A stretch of DNA of 64,000 nt, taken from assembly GCA_003996215.1 (NCBI GenBank), contig QJPP01001935.1:310001-374000 (forward strand). Reading direction: 5' to 3'. Source of the stretch: Jaltomata sinuosa. Its lineage: Eukaryota; Streptophyta; Magnoliopsida; Solanales; Solanaceae. Below the pieces are notes generated by a model. It was given only the letters and a program-made list of their open reading frames with translations, made no database searches and was not told where the DNA came from. Positions 1 through 11,750 of this stretch are shown here, piece after piece. Both the position numbers and the translations under genes were made by a program. Numbering within the stretch: the first letter of the stretch is position 1; each line of letters begins with the position of its first letter.

Positions 1-557
1 ATCAACAAATAATCACCTCAAGTCAATCAAACAAGGTTTGCAACAAATTATATAAGTCACCAAATATTATCATAACAATTCAAGTGCTCACGCTCATAAC
101 AACTATATCTCACGGGGATCTAAGTCCTCCTCACTTTCAGAAATGTAACTCAGTTTTCTTAGTTTCATCTCAATATGTCCTTCCAATCTCACAATATCAA
201 TAACAACATAAAAGTACTATAAATGTGTATACATATGCTAAAGGGACTTATTTCTACCCAACTAGCCATGACCTTCAGGGAACGCACCAGGGTCCATGTA
301 CCGTATCAGCTCGTGGTACCCGATCCATAGCAATAAAGTCAATATCAATATACATAGTGGCTCATAGTACCCCAGACCTATTACAATAATCATATTTGTA
401 CTGGCGTGGTACCCGACCTCTTAATCAATGTGAACCTATGATTTCAAGTCCCTATCTCTCAGGATATAACACAGTGCACTAATAACACGTACACGTTATC
501 ATTTAATGTTCTTTAATCAATTATATATATACATACATACATATATATATATATATA

Positions 558-611
<54 letters not shown>

Positions 612-1913
612 AACAACTTATCGTTCAAGCATTTACATGATCACAATTATCAATCCAAGCATGTCTGAATATCAATCACAAGTCATTTAATTCAATACAT
701 ACATGCACTAAATCAAGTCTCAACTCCAATTAAATTGTAACCTATCTCAATTGAAGAATTCCAACTCAAGCAAGTTCAATCGTTGAAGCCTTTTCTTTCC
801 TTAACGCCTCAACACGTGCAATGTCTATAAACAACAGTTACAAGAGTAATTAATCATTTATACTTCTATTTTAGGCCTTGAAAATTCAACTCCACTAGTT
901 CTACCCTTAAACGAGGTCTGTAGCATTCCCCAAGGATCAATTAATCATGAACTAGTCCCATATTATACACATGATCACTATTCATAGAGTTTCGACTCTA
1001 ATTTTCCTTTTTAAGCTATTTTTATGCAAAAGGTCATGCCTTTATGGAACTCAAGGTTCTCAATTCTTTCAAAACATATTTAGAAACACTTAATTTATGC
1101 TAGGAAGTATTAAACAACATCCTAGGATCAAGGCTAGGTGAAATTACACCTACTCATAGAGTTTTTCCCCCACTTTTCATACTTTTAGGCTCTAAACTCA
1201 CAATTCCACCATTAATCCTTATTCATGTGATTCTACAATTGAAAAAGGGATTAAACATTGATAAGAAAAATGAATTACTCACCTTAATAGAGTAAAATCG
1301 CTTAGCCTAGTAGGAAAATTACGACCCAACAGTTCTAGAATGAGACTTTAAGTTTTAAGAAATAAGGTTCTGAAAATCAAGCTTAAAAAGAAAACTGACC
1401 CCGTCTCTCACCACAATGGTCGCTTTCTTGCTACGGTGAGACCGTTGTGGTGAGATTAGGTCACTACAGTGGGCTCTAAAAGCTTGCCAGGCCCGCTACG
1501 ATAAAAACTATACTGCTACAACAAACTCCCTGTGTAGAGACTCCATCTGCTGCAGCAGTTTGCAAACACTAGAACCTCAAAAACTCACCCAAAACTCTCT
1601 ATTTCATAACACACCTTGATTTCTAGAAATCACAGATCAATCTTGACACAGTAACCACCATAATCAAAGTTCTATGAACCTGTTTACCATTACAAAACTT
1701 TCTATGAGGCCTTACACCATTCGACTATCCATAATTGGATACCACGATACCAAGTTATACACCACAAGACACAAACCATTTTTAAAGCAGGCAACACGAG
1801 ATTTTTGTCAAAACTCACCCTAGCCTGAGATTTTATTAACTCTCACCTTGGGGAAACTCTAGCTGGGTACTTACCCCATAAGCTACACTATAATAAAGGG
1901 ATGGGTCATTACA
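1..1913 (-). repeat. 3' LTR of element A (left end outside window)
   Basis: On the minus strand an LTR-like start TGTAATGACCC begins at 1913, just downstream of the decayed pol end near 1995. The region has no coding capacity. It contains short GGTACC-bearing repeats near 290-430 (GTGGTACCCGA-type) and imperfect CGCTA/TAGCG motifs near 1415-1560, features also seen in the solo LTR at 12370-15567. The other LTR end is not in the window, so length and target duplication cannot be checked. Confidence 0.65.
521..611. repeat. (AT)n microsatellite
   Basis: About 90 bp of almost uninterrupted AT dinucleotides, with a few ACAT units at the left side, lying inside the LTR of element A. Confidence 0.95.
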
Positions 1914-1994
1914 TCAGATATCAATTAAACAACTGTTCATCCTTAAATGGCAACCAAAAGAAAAGGGTGAAAATGAGGAGTTACTTTAATTGAA

Positions 1995-3890
1995 AAAAGA
2001 TGCAGATACTTGCTACGCATGCCCACTTTGGTCTCTCATGTGGCCTCCTCAATAGGATGGTTCTTCCATTGGACCTTCACAAACACAATCTCCTTAGTCC
2101 TCAATCTTTAGACATCTCTATCAAGGATAGCAACAGGTTCCTCTTTATAAGAGATGTTTTCATCTAACAGGACCGAATCCCAGTGAATAATGTAATCACC
2201 ATCTCCGTGATACTTCTTAAGCATCAACACCTAAACACGGGATGAACTCTCAACAAACTCAGAGGCAAAGCCAATTTGTAGATTACCGTCCCCACAACCT
2301 TAAGAATCTCAAACAATCCAATGTATCTTGGACTTAGTTCTCCACATTTACCAAATCTCATAACACCCTTCATGGGTGAGATCTTGGGCAATACTTTCTC
2401 ACCTTCCATGAAATGCATATCTCTCATCTTTCTATCTGCATACTCCTTTTGTCGGCTTTGAGCCGCTAAGAGCTTCTCGTGAATGAACTTCACCTTCTCC
2501 ATGGAGTCTCTCAAAAGATTAGTATCCCACGGTCTTACCTCGAATGTATCAAACCAACTGATAGGAGATCTACACCTCTTTCTATACAATGCCTTAAATG
2601 GAGCCATATCTATGCTCGAATAATAACTATTATTATATGTAAATTCTGCTAATGATAGATATTGGTCCAAATGACCTTCAAAATCTATCACACAAACATG
2701 GGGCATGTCTTCCAACACCTGAATTATCCACTCAGACTAGCCATCAATCTGAGGGTGAAAAGCTGTACTGAGATCCAACCTAGTGCCCAACTCCTCATAC
2801 AATGTTTGCCAAAAGTTAGAGGTAAACTGAGTACCCATATAAAAATTAATAAAAATAGGAACCCAATGCAACCAATCAACTTCCTTGAGGTACACCTTTG
2901 CCAACTTTGCTGCATTGTAAGTCACCTATACCAGAATAGTGTGCAAACTTTGTCAGCCTATCCACAATAACCTATATCGAATCGTACTTTCCAAAAGTCT
3001 TGGGAAGACCCATAAAAAAATTCATGGCTATCCTTTTCCACTTCCATTCAGGAATAGGCATTCTCTGAAGAGTACCACCAAACTTCTAGTGTTCATACTT
3101 CACCTGCTGGAACTTCTGATACTTAGCCGTAAAATTAACTATATCTCTTTTGATTCGATCCCACCAATAGTGCTACTTTAAATCATGATACATCTTGGTC
3201 ACATCAGGATGTATGGAATATTTTAAAAATTGAGCCTCTGCTAGAATACTAGGAATCAAATCATCAACACGGGTCACACAAACTCTCCCCTTGATTCGCA
3301 AAACACCCTCATCATCAATTATGGCCTCTTTGGACTCACCCTGCAAAACTTTATCACAGAATTTACCCATTTTAGTATCCTCAAATTTCTTAGCCTTAAT
3401 CTACTCAAGAAATGTGGACCTCGCCTCAATACATGTTAACAATCCACCCCTCTTAGACACGTCAAGTCTCATGAAGCTATTAGCTAGAGTCAGAATCTCT
3501 CTAGCCAGCGGTCGTCTGGTAGCCTTCAAATAAGCTAAGCTATCCATACTTTCAGACTTTCTACTCAATGCTTTGGCTACTTCATTGGCCTTACTCGAGT
3601 GGTATAGGATGGTGATATCATAGTCTTTGAGCAACTTCATTCACCTCCTCTGCCTCAAGTTCAAGTCTTTCTGCGTGAACACACATTGCAACCTACGATG
3701 ATCGATAAATACTTCACAATGCACCTCATACAAAGAATGCCTCTATATTATAAGAGTAAAAACCACAACAACCAACTCTAAGTCATGAGTAGGATAATTC
3801 TTCGTATGCACTTTCAATTGCCTTGAAGCATAGGCAATAATGGTTCTTTCCTGCATCAATACAACACCTAAACCAGATCATGAGGTATCA
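1995..3890 (-). pseudogene. RNase H-integrase-chromodomain part of element A pol
   Basis: Fragments in several minus frames follow the usual order. RNase H (about 3890-3560) has the SRQLKVHTKNYPTHDLEL-type segment and ends with the LSRK motif. The integrase zinc-finger and linker region (about 3370-3100) carries the SIHPDVTKMYHDLK stretch. The distal integrase core and C-terminus (2718-2224) carry EFTYNNSYYSSIDMAPF and RCRSPISW. A chromodomain-like tail follows to about 2000. Several in-frame stops and shifts separate the pieces. In its family this protein would copy element RNA to DNA and integrate it. Here it cannot be made. It is cut off upstream at about 3890 by unrelated AT-rich DNA. Confidence 0.8.
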
Positions 3891-4743
3891 CAATATCACA
3901 ATATTAATTTTGTACTAATACTAGTTTATATATTTATTAGAATAATAAAAATAATATGCATGAATTGTATATGTATCTATATACTTTGGTACAATATTTG
4001 GTATTTTGATATTTTTTTTATAAATATCGAATATCAAAAAAATTTAAAATGCATAACAAATTCCTAATACTAAAATTGCGGTATCAAAAATTTTACTCTC
4101 AGTATGACAATTCAATATTTACCATACCATGTCCACCCCTAGTTTGAAGTGTATCGATTAGTTTTTATTCCAGTTAATTTTTATTTTTATATTAATCCTT
4201 CCAACTAATTATTATTTTCTCAAATAGTAATTAAGCATTCCCAATTGTTATAGAATTATCCTAATCTTTGTGAGTTCAACAATCTTTTATCCTATATTTT
4301 ACAAGCATGAGTCTTAGTTTGCGCTCATCACTCTTGTTGTATGGGTTGCACCATAATCACCTAACATGTGTAAACCCCCAATATCATCCTCATACGCCAA
4401 GCGATGGATATCTTGTCCATGGTGGCCACCTATTCATGTTGATCACGTTGTCTATAATAGCCATGCTTAGTATATCGTCCACGAGCAGGATAAACTATGG
4501 GCCCATGATGATAATCATGTGGTGGAGCATATTCTGCATCAAAATGAAATCATCTCACCCTATCGTACAAATTGCAACATCTCTATTGTAGAAGCACAAT
4601 CTGACAATCTAGGGATGTAGTAACACTACACCATCTCATTTCGTTCCTGCATCTCTATCCTATCCGACATATGTGGTAAAAACCCCTTATTTGCAAGCAT
4701 TTCGAATATTATTATTAGCTTTTTAAGAATTCAAATAACAATA
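3891..4743. other. AT-rich spacer with a possible hAT-MITE end and an unrecognised coding relic
   Basis: From 3891 to about 4143 the DNA is very AT-rich and ends in ACCATGTCCACCCCTAG. Its reverse complement starts CTAGGGGTGG, the form many plant hAT MITEs end in; no matching left terminus is visible, so this is tentative. From 4300 to 4560 the minus strand has two adjoining open stretches rich in His, Tyr and Gly that look protein-derived but that I do not recognise. The remainder to 4743 shows nothing I can name. Confidence 0.4.
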
Positions 4744-5906
4744 TGTAACACCTCAAAATTTAAACCAATATTTAGTCTTAGAAATTTGACTGTTCTGCAA
4801 AATTTTAGGTCTCACGAGCATAGGCCACGAGCCGTGGGAGGTCCGACAGGCTATCAGCATGATTTTGTGAGCTATCCCGAATACTTCAACTCTGATGGGC
4901 TGGCCCACGTGCCATGGAGAGTCCCACACACCATGGAAACCAGCCATGTGAACTGCCCAGTGGCTCAGCCAGCCTCCGTCAGCCCGACAACCGAGGCCAT
5001 GCACTATGGGAGGTCTCATGAGCTATGAGCCTCAGCCGTGGAAATGATCTAGAGGGATAGCCAGACAACCCCCAGTCCGAAGACCATCACCACGGGCTCT
5101 GATGACTCCGACAGGCCATTGGGAAGCCCGTACGGTGGGAAATTTTTTGCAACTTTTATTTTAAGTCAGGGGTATTCTGGTTTTTTTCAACTCTTTTGAA
5201 TCCTAAACTAAGTCATTTTAGGTATGGTTTTGAGGGGTTTTAGTCATACATAGAATAATTCTCCCTCATTCCATCGACTAAGTTTCAGAGAAAAGAAAAG
5301 AAACTCTCTCAGACTCTAGGCTAGGGCTTTCTTCTCCAAATCTTCAGACTCTATTCTTGGTTCAAGATTTCTTCTACATTCAGGTATGTGGGAATTCAGT
5401 AAGGGTCTTGTTTGCCCATATGCCCAAAACGTCAAGCTTTTACATTGAGTTTATGATTTTTATGAAACTAGGGTTCCTACCCAATCATGCAAATTATTAT
5501 AGAATTTAGTTCTTATGATTCCTACATGATGTATATCCTATTTTAGAAGATTTTTTATCATGTTTATAATGACTTGCATAAGCTTTTACAAGAACTTTGA
5601 GAAATCAAGAATTTAGCCTAAAATTTTAGTATTTTCATATAAACTAATTTCCTTCAGAATTTACCCTAGATTACTAACATTTAGTTTTAAGCATGAAATT
5701 AGTCAGTTTTTAGTCTACAACTCTTCCAAAAAAAGTATTTTCAGACTAGTTAAGTTCTGACGCAGTATTCCAGAACTTTAATTTAATGAGCTATCTGAAA
5801 TCAGATATTTGGGAGTAGTACTTAGCACCAAGTTGGACTAGGGTCCTTTTACCAAAATCCCAGAACTATGTGCCACCTAGGTTTATTTCGCCCGTCAGTT
5901 GGGCCT
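4744..5906 (+). repeat. 5' LTR of element C, left part
   Basis: Matches 30723-31885 of the 3' LTR along its length (for example the shared TGTAACACCTCAAAATT start and the CCACGAGCC-rich block). It is broken at GGGCCT by insertion of element B and resumes at 24994. GGCCT (5902-5906) is the left copy of B's target duplication. Confidence 0.9.
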
Positions 5907-7367
5907 TGATGTGACGTAGAAGTACGTCACTTTCGATGCTTAATACTTAGGATTTTCGCAAGTTTTTGGGAATTTTATTGGTATATTTGATGTTTTTGGT
6001 TAACTGTGCAGGAAAAATAAATCCTAGAGCAAAGTGTTAGAAATTGAGCAGAAATTGGAAAGCTACAGAGACAACAACTCACTTGACGGTCCGTGCTTCA
6101 AAACCATGGATCCGTCACTGTGAATCATAGTACAAAGTTCAGAAAGTGTGCAAGTCCAGATGAGAAGACCGACTCACTTGATGGTCCATGATTCAAAACC
6201 ACGGATCCGTCACTGTGACACATAGACCAATGTTCAAAAACTAGGCAAAGTCTGGAGAAAATGATGAACCAGTCTATAGTCTGTGTTTCAATACGACGGA
6301 CCTGTCCTTGTGACACGTAGAGTGAAGATACTGCAAAAGGGAAAAAGAGTAGCAGGAAGCACAGATTGATGAATGGACCATGCTTCCAAAGTACGGTCCA
6401 TCTTTGTGAGCCATAGTCACTGAATCAGAGAAGGGACAAAAAATGGACCAAGAAACCATGAGTCAAGAGATGAGCCGTCATTCAGAAGCACAACTCGTGA
6501 TTCCAACCGTAGTTTCTCAAGTTAGAAGACGTTGACCAGACAGGACCATGGTTGACTCCAGCAGACTACAAACCGTCATTCTAAATGATGGATCATCATC
6601 CAACCCGTGGTCCCTGCCGAGCCCAGTTTCCTATTTTTGTTAGGACATGATTTCCATTGTCTATAAATACTTTTCCTAGGTTTTCTTTTACGTTTTATGC
6701 ATGATATTTTGTAGGAAACACATTCTTAACTTTGTGATATTAGTTTGTTCTTAGTTTTTGAGAGTTATACATATTCATGGTTCATTGTTCTTACTTCCAC
6801 CTTCATCCATTCAAGATTCCATATTTCTTTAACTCTTATTGTAAGTATATGATCATGAACACACTAATAACTCTTGATTGTTTACTTATGAACATGAGTA
6901 GCTAAATCCACAACTAGGGTTGTGGGAACCATGAAGGATTAACAAAGTAGGCAAAGTACTTGGGTACTCTAGGGCGGTGTTTATGCATGTATTGTTCTTA
7001 CCTTCGTTTTGATTGCTTTTTAACGGTGCGCAACGTTAGAACTTGCCTTATCCTTACTTGCCAAACCAAGGAGGTAACGGATGGGAAAAAGGTTGTTTAA
7101 CAATGGATATTTGAGGCTACCAACCCTCATCTAATAGCTTGACCTTGTCTGGGAATAGCTAATCTGGGATCCAAGGTAAGGGTTAGTAAAGCATACACCC
7201 GCGGCCAGACCAAGGCATATGGTGAAATTCACCTAGTTGCCAGACCAAGGAATTAGGTGAACCTAACTTATTGATTCTGCATGCTAAGCACCAAACTAGT
7301 TTACTAAGTACAAAGCCTTACTAAGTTATGATCTCATGGGGAACACTACCCTAGTCATCTCACCCAC
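5907..7367 (+). repeat. 5' LTR of element B, left part, with ~95-bp internal repeats
   Basis: Matches 23291-24758. The first 950 bp carries about five imperfect units of roughly 95 bp at 6081, 6176, 6267, 6364 and 6467, each built on GGTCCGTGCTTCAAAACCAC followed by GATCCGTCACTGTG. The last eight bases, TCACCCAC (7360-7367), are the target site of the hAT insertion. Confidence 0.92.
6661..6670 (+). promoter_or_regulatory. TATA box of element B LTR
   Basis: CTATAAATAC lies mid-LTR, where LTR promoters sit, and is conserved in the 3' LTR at 24045-24054. The element's transcription start is expected about 30 bp downstream. Confidence 0.6.
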
Positions 7368-7380
7368 TAAGGCAGGCAAC

Positions 7381-7590
7381 GGAACCGGACCGGTAGTACC
7401 GGACCGGTATTAACCGGAACCGGACCGGTACCGGCGAATCCTTCCGCCGGTTGGCCGGGAACCGGGACGGTACCGGTACCGGTACTACCGGGATTTTTCC
7501 CATTGTTCGTCCCGGACCGGTACTTACCGGGACCGGACCGGACCGGGACCGGACCGGACCGGGACCGGACCGGTATACCGGGTCCCGGTC
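7381..7590. repeat. Left subterminal CCGG-rich array of the hAT element
   Basis: About 210 bp dense in ACCGG, GGACCGG and the palindrome ACCGGT, followed by a run of 12 T (7591-7602). Subterminal repeats of this sort bind transposase in other hAT elements such as Ac (established for Ac; inferred here). Confidence 0.85.
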
Positions 7591-8114
7591 TTTTTTTTTT
7601 TTAATTTTAATTAAATTAAAATTCGGTTATTTATAATTGAAAAAGTTTCAAAATATATAAGTTATTTTATATTTCTTTTAAAAGTATAACTTAATAAATT
7701 AGATTTTTTTTAGAGTTTAAATTTTAAACTCTAAAAGTTTAAAACTTTAAATTTCAAATTTTAAACTCTTAAAATCTTTTTAAACTTTTAAGTCTTTACT
7801 CTTAAGTCTTAAGTTAATAACTTACTTATTTAAGTTTGAATCTTTTTAAACTATATCAAACTTTCATTTGTTAAACAACTTTTTTAAATTTGAAATTGTA
7901 ACTTAAGTTTGAAACATTTAAAAATTGAAATATATAAAAAAGACTTGTATTAAATTGAAGACAATAATTAAAAAAATTTAAGGCGAATAGCCTATAATTT
8001 TATTCATAAAAATTAAATAATACAATTTGTATTACAAAATATTAGAAGAGAACCTAATCTACGCAGCCACCTTCTAGGAAGGGTTCTGTTTGAATTAGGC
8101 CTCGAACTATCATA

Positions 8115-10658
8115 CTAATATTTGAATCCTTGAAAATAGTCTTTCCGTAGAGTTTCTAAGAATTCCCTCGTAACATTTTCTGGAAGTGGTTGTTGTGCTT
8201 GATCCTCCAATGCATCCATGCCGTCTTCACTTGAATTTACCAAAATATTATCTATATCATATTCAAATTGGACAGGTAAACTAGGACGCCCATAATTCCT
8301 TCGCTCGGCATTGATCCAATCTCTAAACAATACCGATATCTCCAAGCTGTCCGATGCTAATGAATACCTATGCTCCCCAATTTGATATCTTGCTGCACTA
8401 AAAGCGCCCTCCGAAGCTACTGAAGATGCTTGAATAGCTAGCAAATCTCGAACCACCGGTTGAAGTTTTGGAAATGACTTGCCGCGAGTCTTCCACTATT
8501 CCAAAAGTTGAGGTTTGCCTTGTGCATCCTTAATGCTTTCCATTCCCTGATTAAGATATTCATCAAAATCATTTCTTTCATTAGAAGTAAGACCAAGATA
8601 ATTTTCCATCATATCATCAATATCATCTTCATTTGAATATCTACGCCTAGAACTTGAAGGTTCTACATTATGTACTTCATCATTTATTCTACTAGAATTA
8701 TACAAGTCATACAATTTTCTAGCTTCAATTCTTATGCTATCTTTAACATCGGACAAACTAGGTAATTTGTCCTCTTCGGCAACTTCGTCACCTTGGATAC
8801 TTTGTTCAAATATAATCTCTAAAATATCTAAATTACAATATATTCTTTCAACCATTCGTGATGCACCTATTTCTTTGTAAGTTGGGTTTAATAAACAAGC
8901 AGTTAAATAAATTTGAGGAATAGGAATAAAATATTTTCTAAATTTTTTAATCATTGCATTAATAGAATCTTTAAACCGTGGAATATTTTTGTATTGAAAA
9001 AATTTATCAGAAATAGCACATATATTTGGTAAAACTGAACAAATAGTTGGATAATAAAGTCCAGATATTTGTTTTGTAGCTAAATAAAAAACTTTTAAAA
9101 ATTCTTTAAGTTCATATACTTCTTTCCAATCAGTGTCACTAATTCTATAATCAATATCTGAATTGTGAGCATTCCAAACCATTTGTAAAGGCTTTCTATA
9201 TTCATAAGCAACTTTAAGCATTTCATATAAAGAATTCCATCTAGTAGACACAGTTTTTGGAATTTTTCTAGGGGGGAGTTCTAATTCACGACACCGATTT
9301 TCAAACTCTACACGCCTAGACTTTACTTGACATTTAAAAATAAAATGGCATGCAGCTTCACATTTTATACAACCATTATTATACATTGCTACACCATCTC
9401 TAACAATTAAATTATATATGTGTGCAGCACACCTAATATGAAAACCGTCAATATAAATAGGGCAAATTGCCGGTTTTAGTTTATCAACAGCATTTGTATT
9501 ATTAGAAGCATTATCAAGGGTGACACTAATTACTTTATTACAAATTCCATAAAATTCTAAAACATCTACAATAGTTTGAGCTATGTAACTACCGGTTTTT
9601 AGCATTTCACAACATTTATAACCTAAAATTCTTTTTTGCATGTTCCAATTTTCATCAATCCAATGACCAGTAATAGTAAAATAATCGTTACCATTAGGAC
9701 TACGACCCATATCAGAAGTGATAGCCATTCTACAAGTATTATAGTTAAATAAACAACGAAGAAAATGGACATGTTGTCCCTGATAATCAAAAATAGCTTT
9801 TTTAATAGTATTTCTTGAAAAACCTGTGAAAGAAGGATTATACACTATTTGAATATAATGAACAAAACCGGGATTTTCAGCAAAACTAAAAGGCAAGCCA
9901 CAAAGAACAATCATTTTAGCTAATTCTTCAAGATCTCTTTCTCTACTATAACTACGATGTGTACTAGGGCCAGAAACATTAGAAGGGTTTAACTGTGATT
10001 GGATCATGTTAGAGGCCCCTACTCCTACAGATGCATCGGGAAGGGGAGTACCATATTTTTTTGCATCGGCTATAGCTACGGCTTGCAAAAATTCATTTTT
10101 ACAACATCTAAGTAAATGATTTCTTAAATGTCCCGTCCCACCCGACTTTCCCGTAGTTGTATGATTCAAAACAGATTTACATACTTTACAAATAGCTTGA
10201 GTTTTATCATCATTTTGAATCATAAATTGCCACACAACAGATTTTTTAGGACGTTCAGCCTTTGGCTTAGCCCTAGTAGGATGTACAGGGGGAGGGGGAG
10301 TGGAAGCGGGAGCAGGAGTGGGACTAGTAGCCGTAGGCGGCTCTGTTTCATCATCATCATAAGTATCATTACCATCATATTCATTATCATATTCTACTTC
10401 TTCATCTAGCTCTTCATTAAAATTACCAAACCTTGTTTGTAAAAATTCATGATCTAATTGAGTATTTCTATCAATATTAAAAGGAGTTTCATCAACATGT
10501 GTAAAATCATCCGTATTTATTCTTAATTGAGGTTGTTGTCTAGTGTTAGATTTGGATTTAGAAGAACTACCGACTTTAGTTTTTCCGGTTAGTGCATTAC
10601 CTACCCTACCAAAAAATGAACTTTTACCCTTGCCAACATTTTTATCACCGGATTCCAT
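8115..10658 (-). pseudogene. hAT transposase (BED zinc finger), one in-frame TAG
   Basis: An open frame of 720 codons (10658 to 8496) ends in a single TAG at 8496-8498, and the same frame continues to a stop at 8115. The N-terminus is polar, with an acidic and Pro-rich stretch (residues ~84-128). A BED finger follows: CKVC (157-160) and HLRNH (177-181). The catalytic core has Asp in TSDMG (316) and in LDNAS (382), then the RCAAH (409-413) and TRWNS (472-476) motifs typical of hAT proteins. The part beyond the TAG holds the C-terminal dimerisation region with ASEGAF, whose Glu is the third catalytic acid. So the stop removes an essential residue. All else looks intact, which points to recent loss. 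Codon and AT bias are far from the neighbouring LTRs. I chose the Met at 10658, the first in the frame. Confidence 0.92.
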
Positions 10659-11081
10659 TGTAAAATATTAAAAGTAAGCAAATAAATAAATACAAAAATT
10701 AAATGCAAAAAAATAAACAAGTAAAGAGATGAAAGTTGGAACGAATGTACCAAACGTCTGCGTAAAAACAGACGTGTATAACCAAAAGCCGAAATTGATA
10801 GATGAAACTTGAAGCTTGAAAATTGCTCCAAAATAATCCAACAAATAAAATTAACAATTTAATAGAGACTATTAGAGAATAGAGAGTAGAAGAGTAGAAG
10901 AGTAGAAGATTGAGAGTTGAGAGAGTAGATGAAGAAGAAGAAATTTTGTGTAATAAATAATGAAGGGGTGGGGGGTTTTTATAGTTAAAATTTAGGACTA
11001 AAATGTATTTTTAAAAACTTTGGGGTATTAAAAAAAGTTTGGGGGGTAGGGGGGTGTTTTGGGGGGGTGTTTGGCTGTTAT

Positions 11082-11130
11082 AGCCGTTGGGTGGGCCCCA
11101 CTGGCCGTTGCCAACGGCTACCCAACGGCT
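11082..11130. repeat. Inverted repeat near right end of hAT
   Basis: AGCCGTTGGGT (11082-11092) pairs with ACCCAACGGCT (11120-11130), with an inner GCCGTTG/CAACGGC pair between them. It lies just inside a run of 24 A (11138-11161) that mirrors the T run at the left end. Confidence 0.7.
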
Positions 11131-11177
11131 ACTTTTTAAAAAAAAAAAAAAAAAAAAAAAATTTGAAAACCAACCGA

Positions 11178-11375
11178 ATCGAACCGGACCGGACCGGACC
11201 GGTACCGGGACGGACCGGACCGGGACGATCCGGTAACTACCCCCTTCCGTCCCGTTACCCCTTCCGTCCCACCTCTCAACCGGACGGAACCGGAGTACAC
11301 CGGACCGGAACCGGACCGGTAATGGACCGGGACGGTCCGGAACCGGTACCGGTACCTCCCGGTTCCGTTGCCAGC
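11178..11375. repeat. Right subterminal CCGG-rich array of the hAT element
   Basis: Mirror counterpart of the left array: repeated CCGGACCGG, CCGGTACCGG and GGGACGG motifs running to the right terminal inverted repeat. Confidence 0.85.
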
Positions 11376-11387
11376 CATATCACCCAC

Positions 11388-11624
11388 TGATCAGAACTTT
11401 TAAAAACTATCATGTGTTACTTGTTTACATTCTAGTCACTACTATTACTTGTTACTTTAAACCCCCCCCTTTCAAGGGAAATAAACGACTAAGAACACGA
11501 GTAAATATTAATCGACCATAGTCCTACCATATTCCCTGTGGGATCGACCCCAACCTTCATTGGGTTCTATATTTGATCAGCGACCGCTTATGCTTCTAAA
11601 AGGAGGTGTAATTTTGGCGTATCA
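11388..11624 (+). repeat. 5' LTR of element B, right part
   Basis: Continues the LTR after the hAT and its right target duplication. It is identical to 24759-24988 by eye except for a single mismatch near the end (TTTTGGCGT versus TTTGGGCGT). It ends GCGTATCA. Confidence 0.92.
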
Positions 11625-11629
11625 AATTT

Positions 11630-11647
11630 TATCACCATTGCCGGGGA
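11630..11647 (+). other. Primer binding site of element B (Asp-tRNA-like)
   Basis: TATCACCATTGCCGGGGA, 5 bases after the LTR, resembles the TGGCGCC...TTGCCGGGGA site used by Athila elements (from memory). The differences are mainly G-to-A changes, as expected of decay of a methylated site. Confidence 0.7.
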
Positions 11648-11750
11648 ATACGATTTAGGATTAAGAGAGATTGTGTTTATCTCACTATTAGTCCTTATTT
11701 CCTGATTTTACTTTTTCTGTTGTTTTTTATTTGATCTACAAATTGCACAC

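Larger units (their letters stand above)
1..3890 (-). mobile_element. Ty3/gypsy (Tekay-type) remnant, element A
   Basis: Read on the minus strand, this is the 3' end of an LTR retrotransposon: RNase H, integrase and a chromodomain-like tail, then a 3' LTR that runs off the left edge. The coding part stops abruptly at about 3890 inside RNase H, so RT, protease, gag and the 5' LTR are absent. The tail after integrase, with its DxxxxYKEEP and VQWKN-type stretches, places it in the chromovirus Tekay/Del group; that clade call is from memory of the family. Many stops and frameshifts show an old, inactive copy. Confidence 0.8.
7368..11379 (-). mobile_element. hAT-superfamily DNA transposon (4012 bp)
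   Basis: Bounded by a perfect 8-bp duplication TCACCCAC (7360-7367 and 11380-11387), absent from the intact 3' LTR of element B, which shows the empty site at 24751-24758. The ends form terminal inverted repeats: the left end TAAGGCAGGCAACGGAACC pairs with the right end, whose reverse complement reads TATGGCTGGCAACGGAACC. Both ends carry arrays of GGACCGG/ACCGGT motifs. The minus strand encodes a BED-finger hAT transposase. The 8-bp duplication, the ends and the protein agree on hAT. The insertion post-dates element B. Confidence 0.95.

Noticed and set aside
4753..5028. Paired open frames of 80-88 codons on both strands
   Set aside because: They lie in the GC-richer block of element C's LTR; the same block in the 3' LTR (30770-31040) does not keep them open.
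7451..7636. Gly/Thr/Pro/Asp-rich open frame
   Set aside because: It lies in the CCGG-rich hAT end and follows from the repeat; the same applies to the frames at 11067-11390.
10128..10409. Plus-strand frame antisense to the transposase
   Set aside because: Shadow of the transposase N-terminus, created by its acidic and Pro-rich codons.
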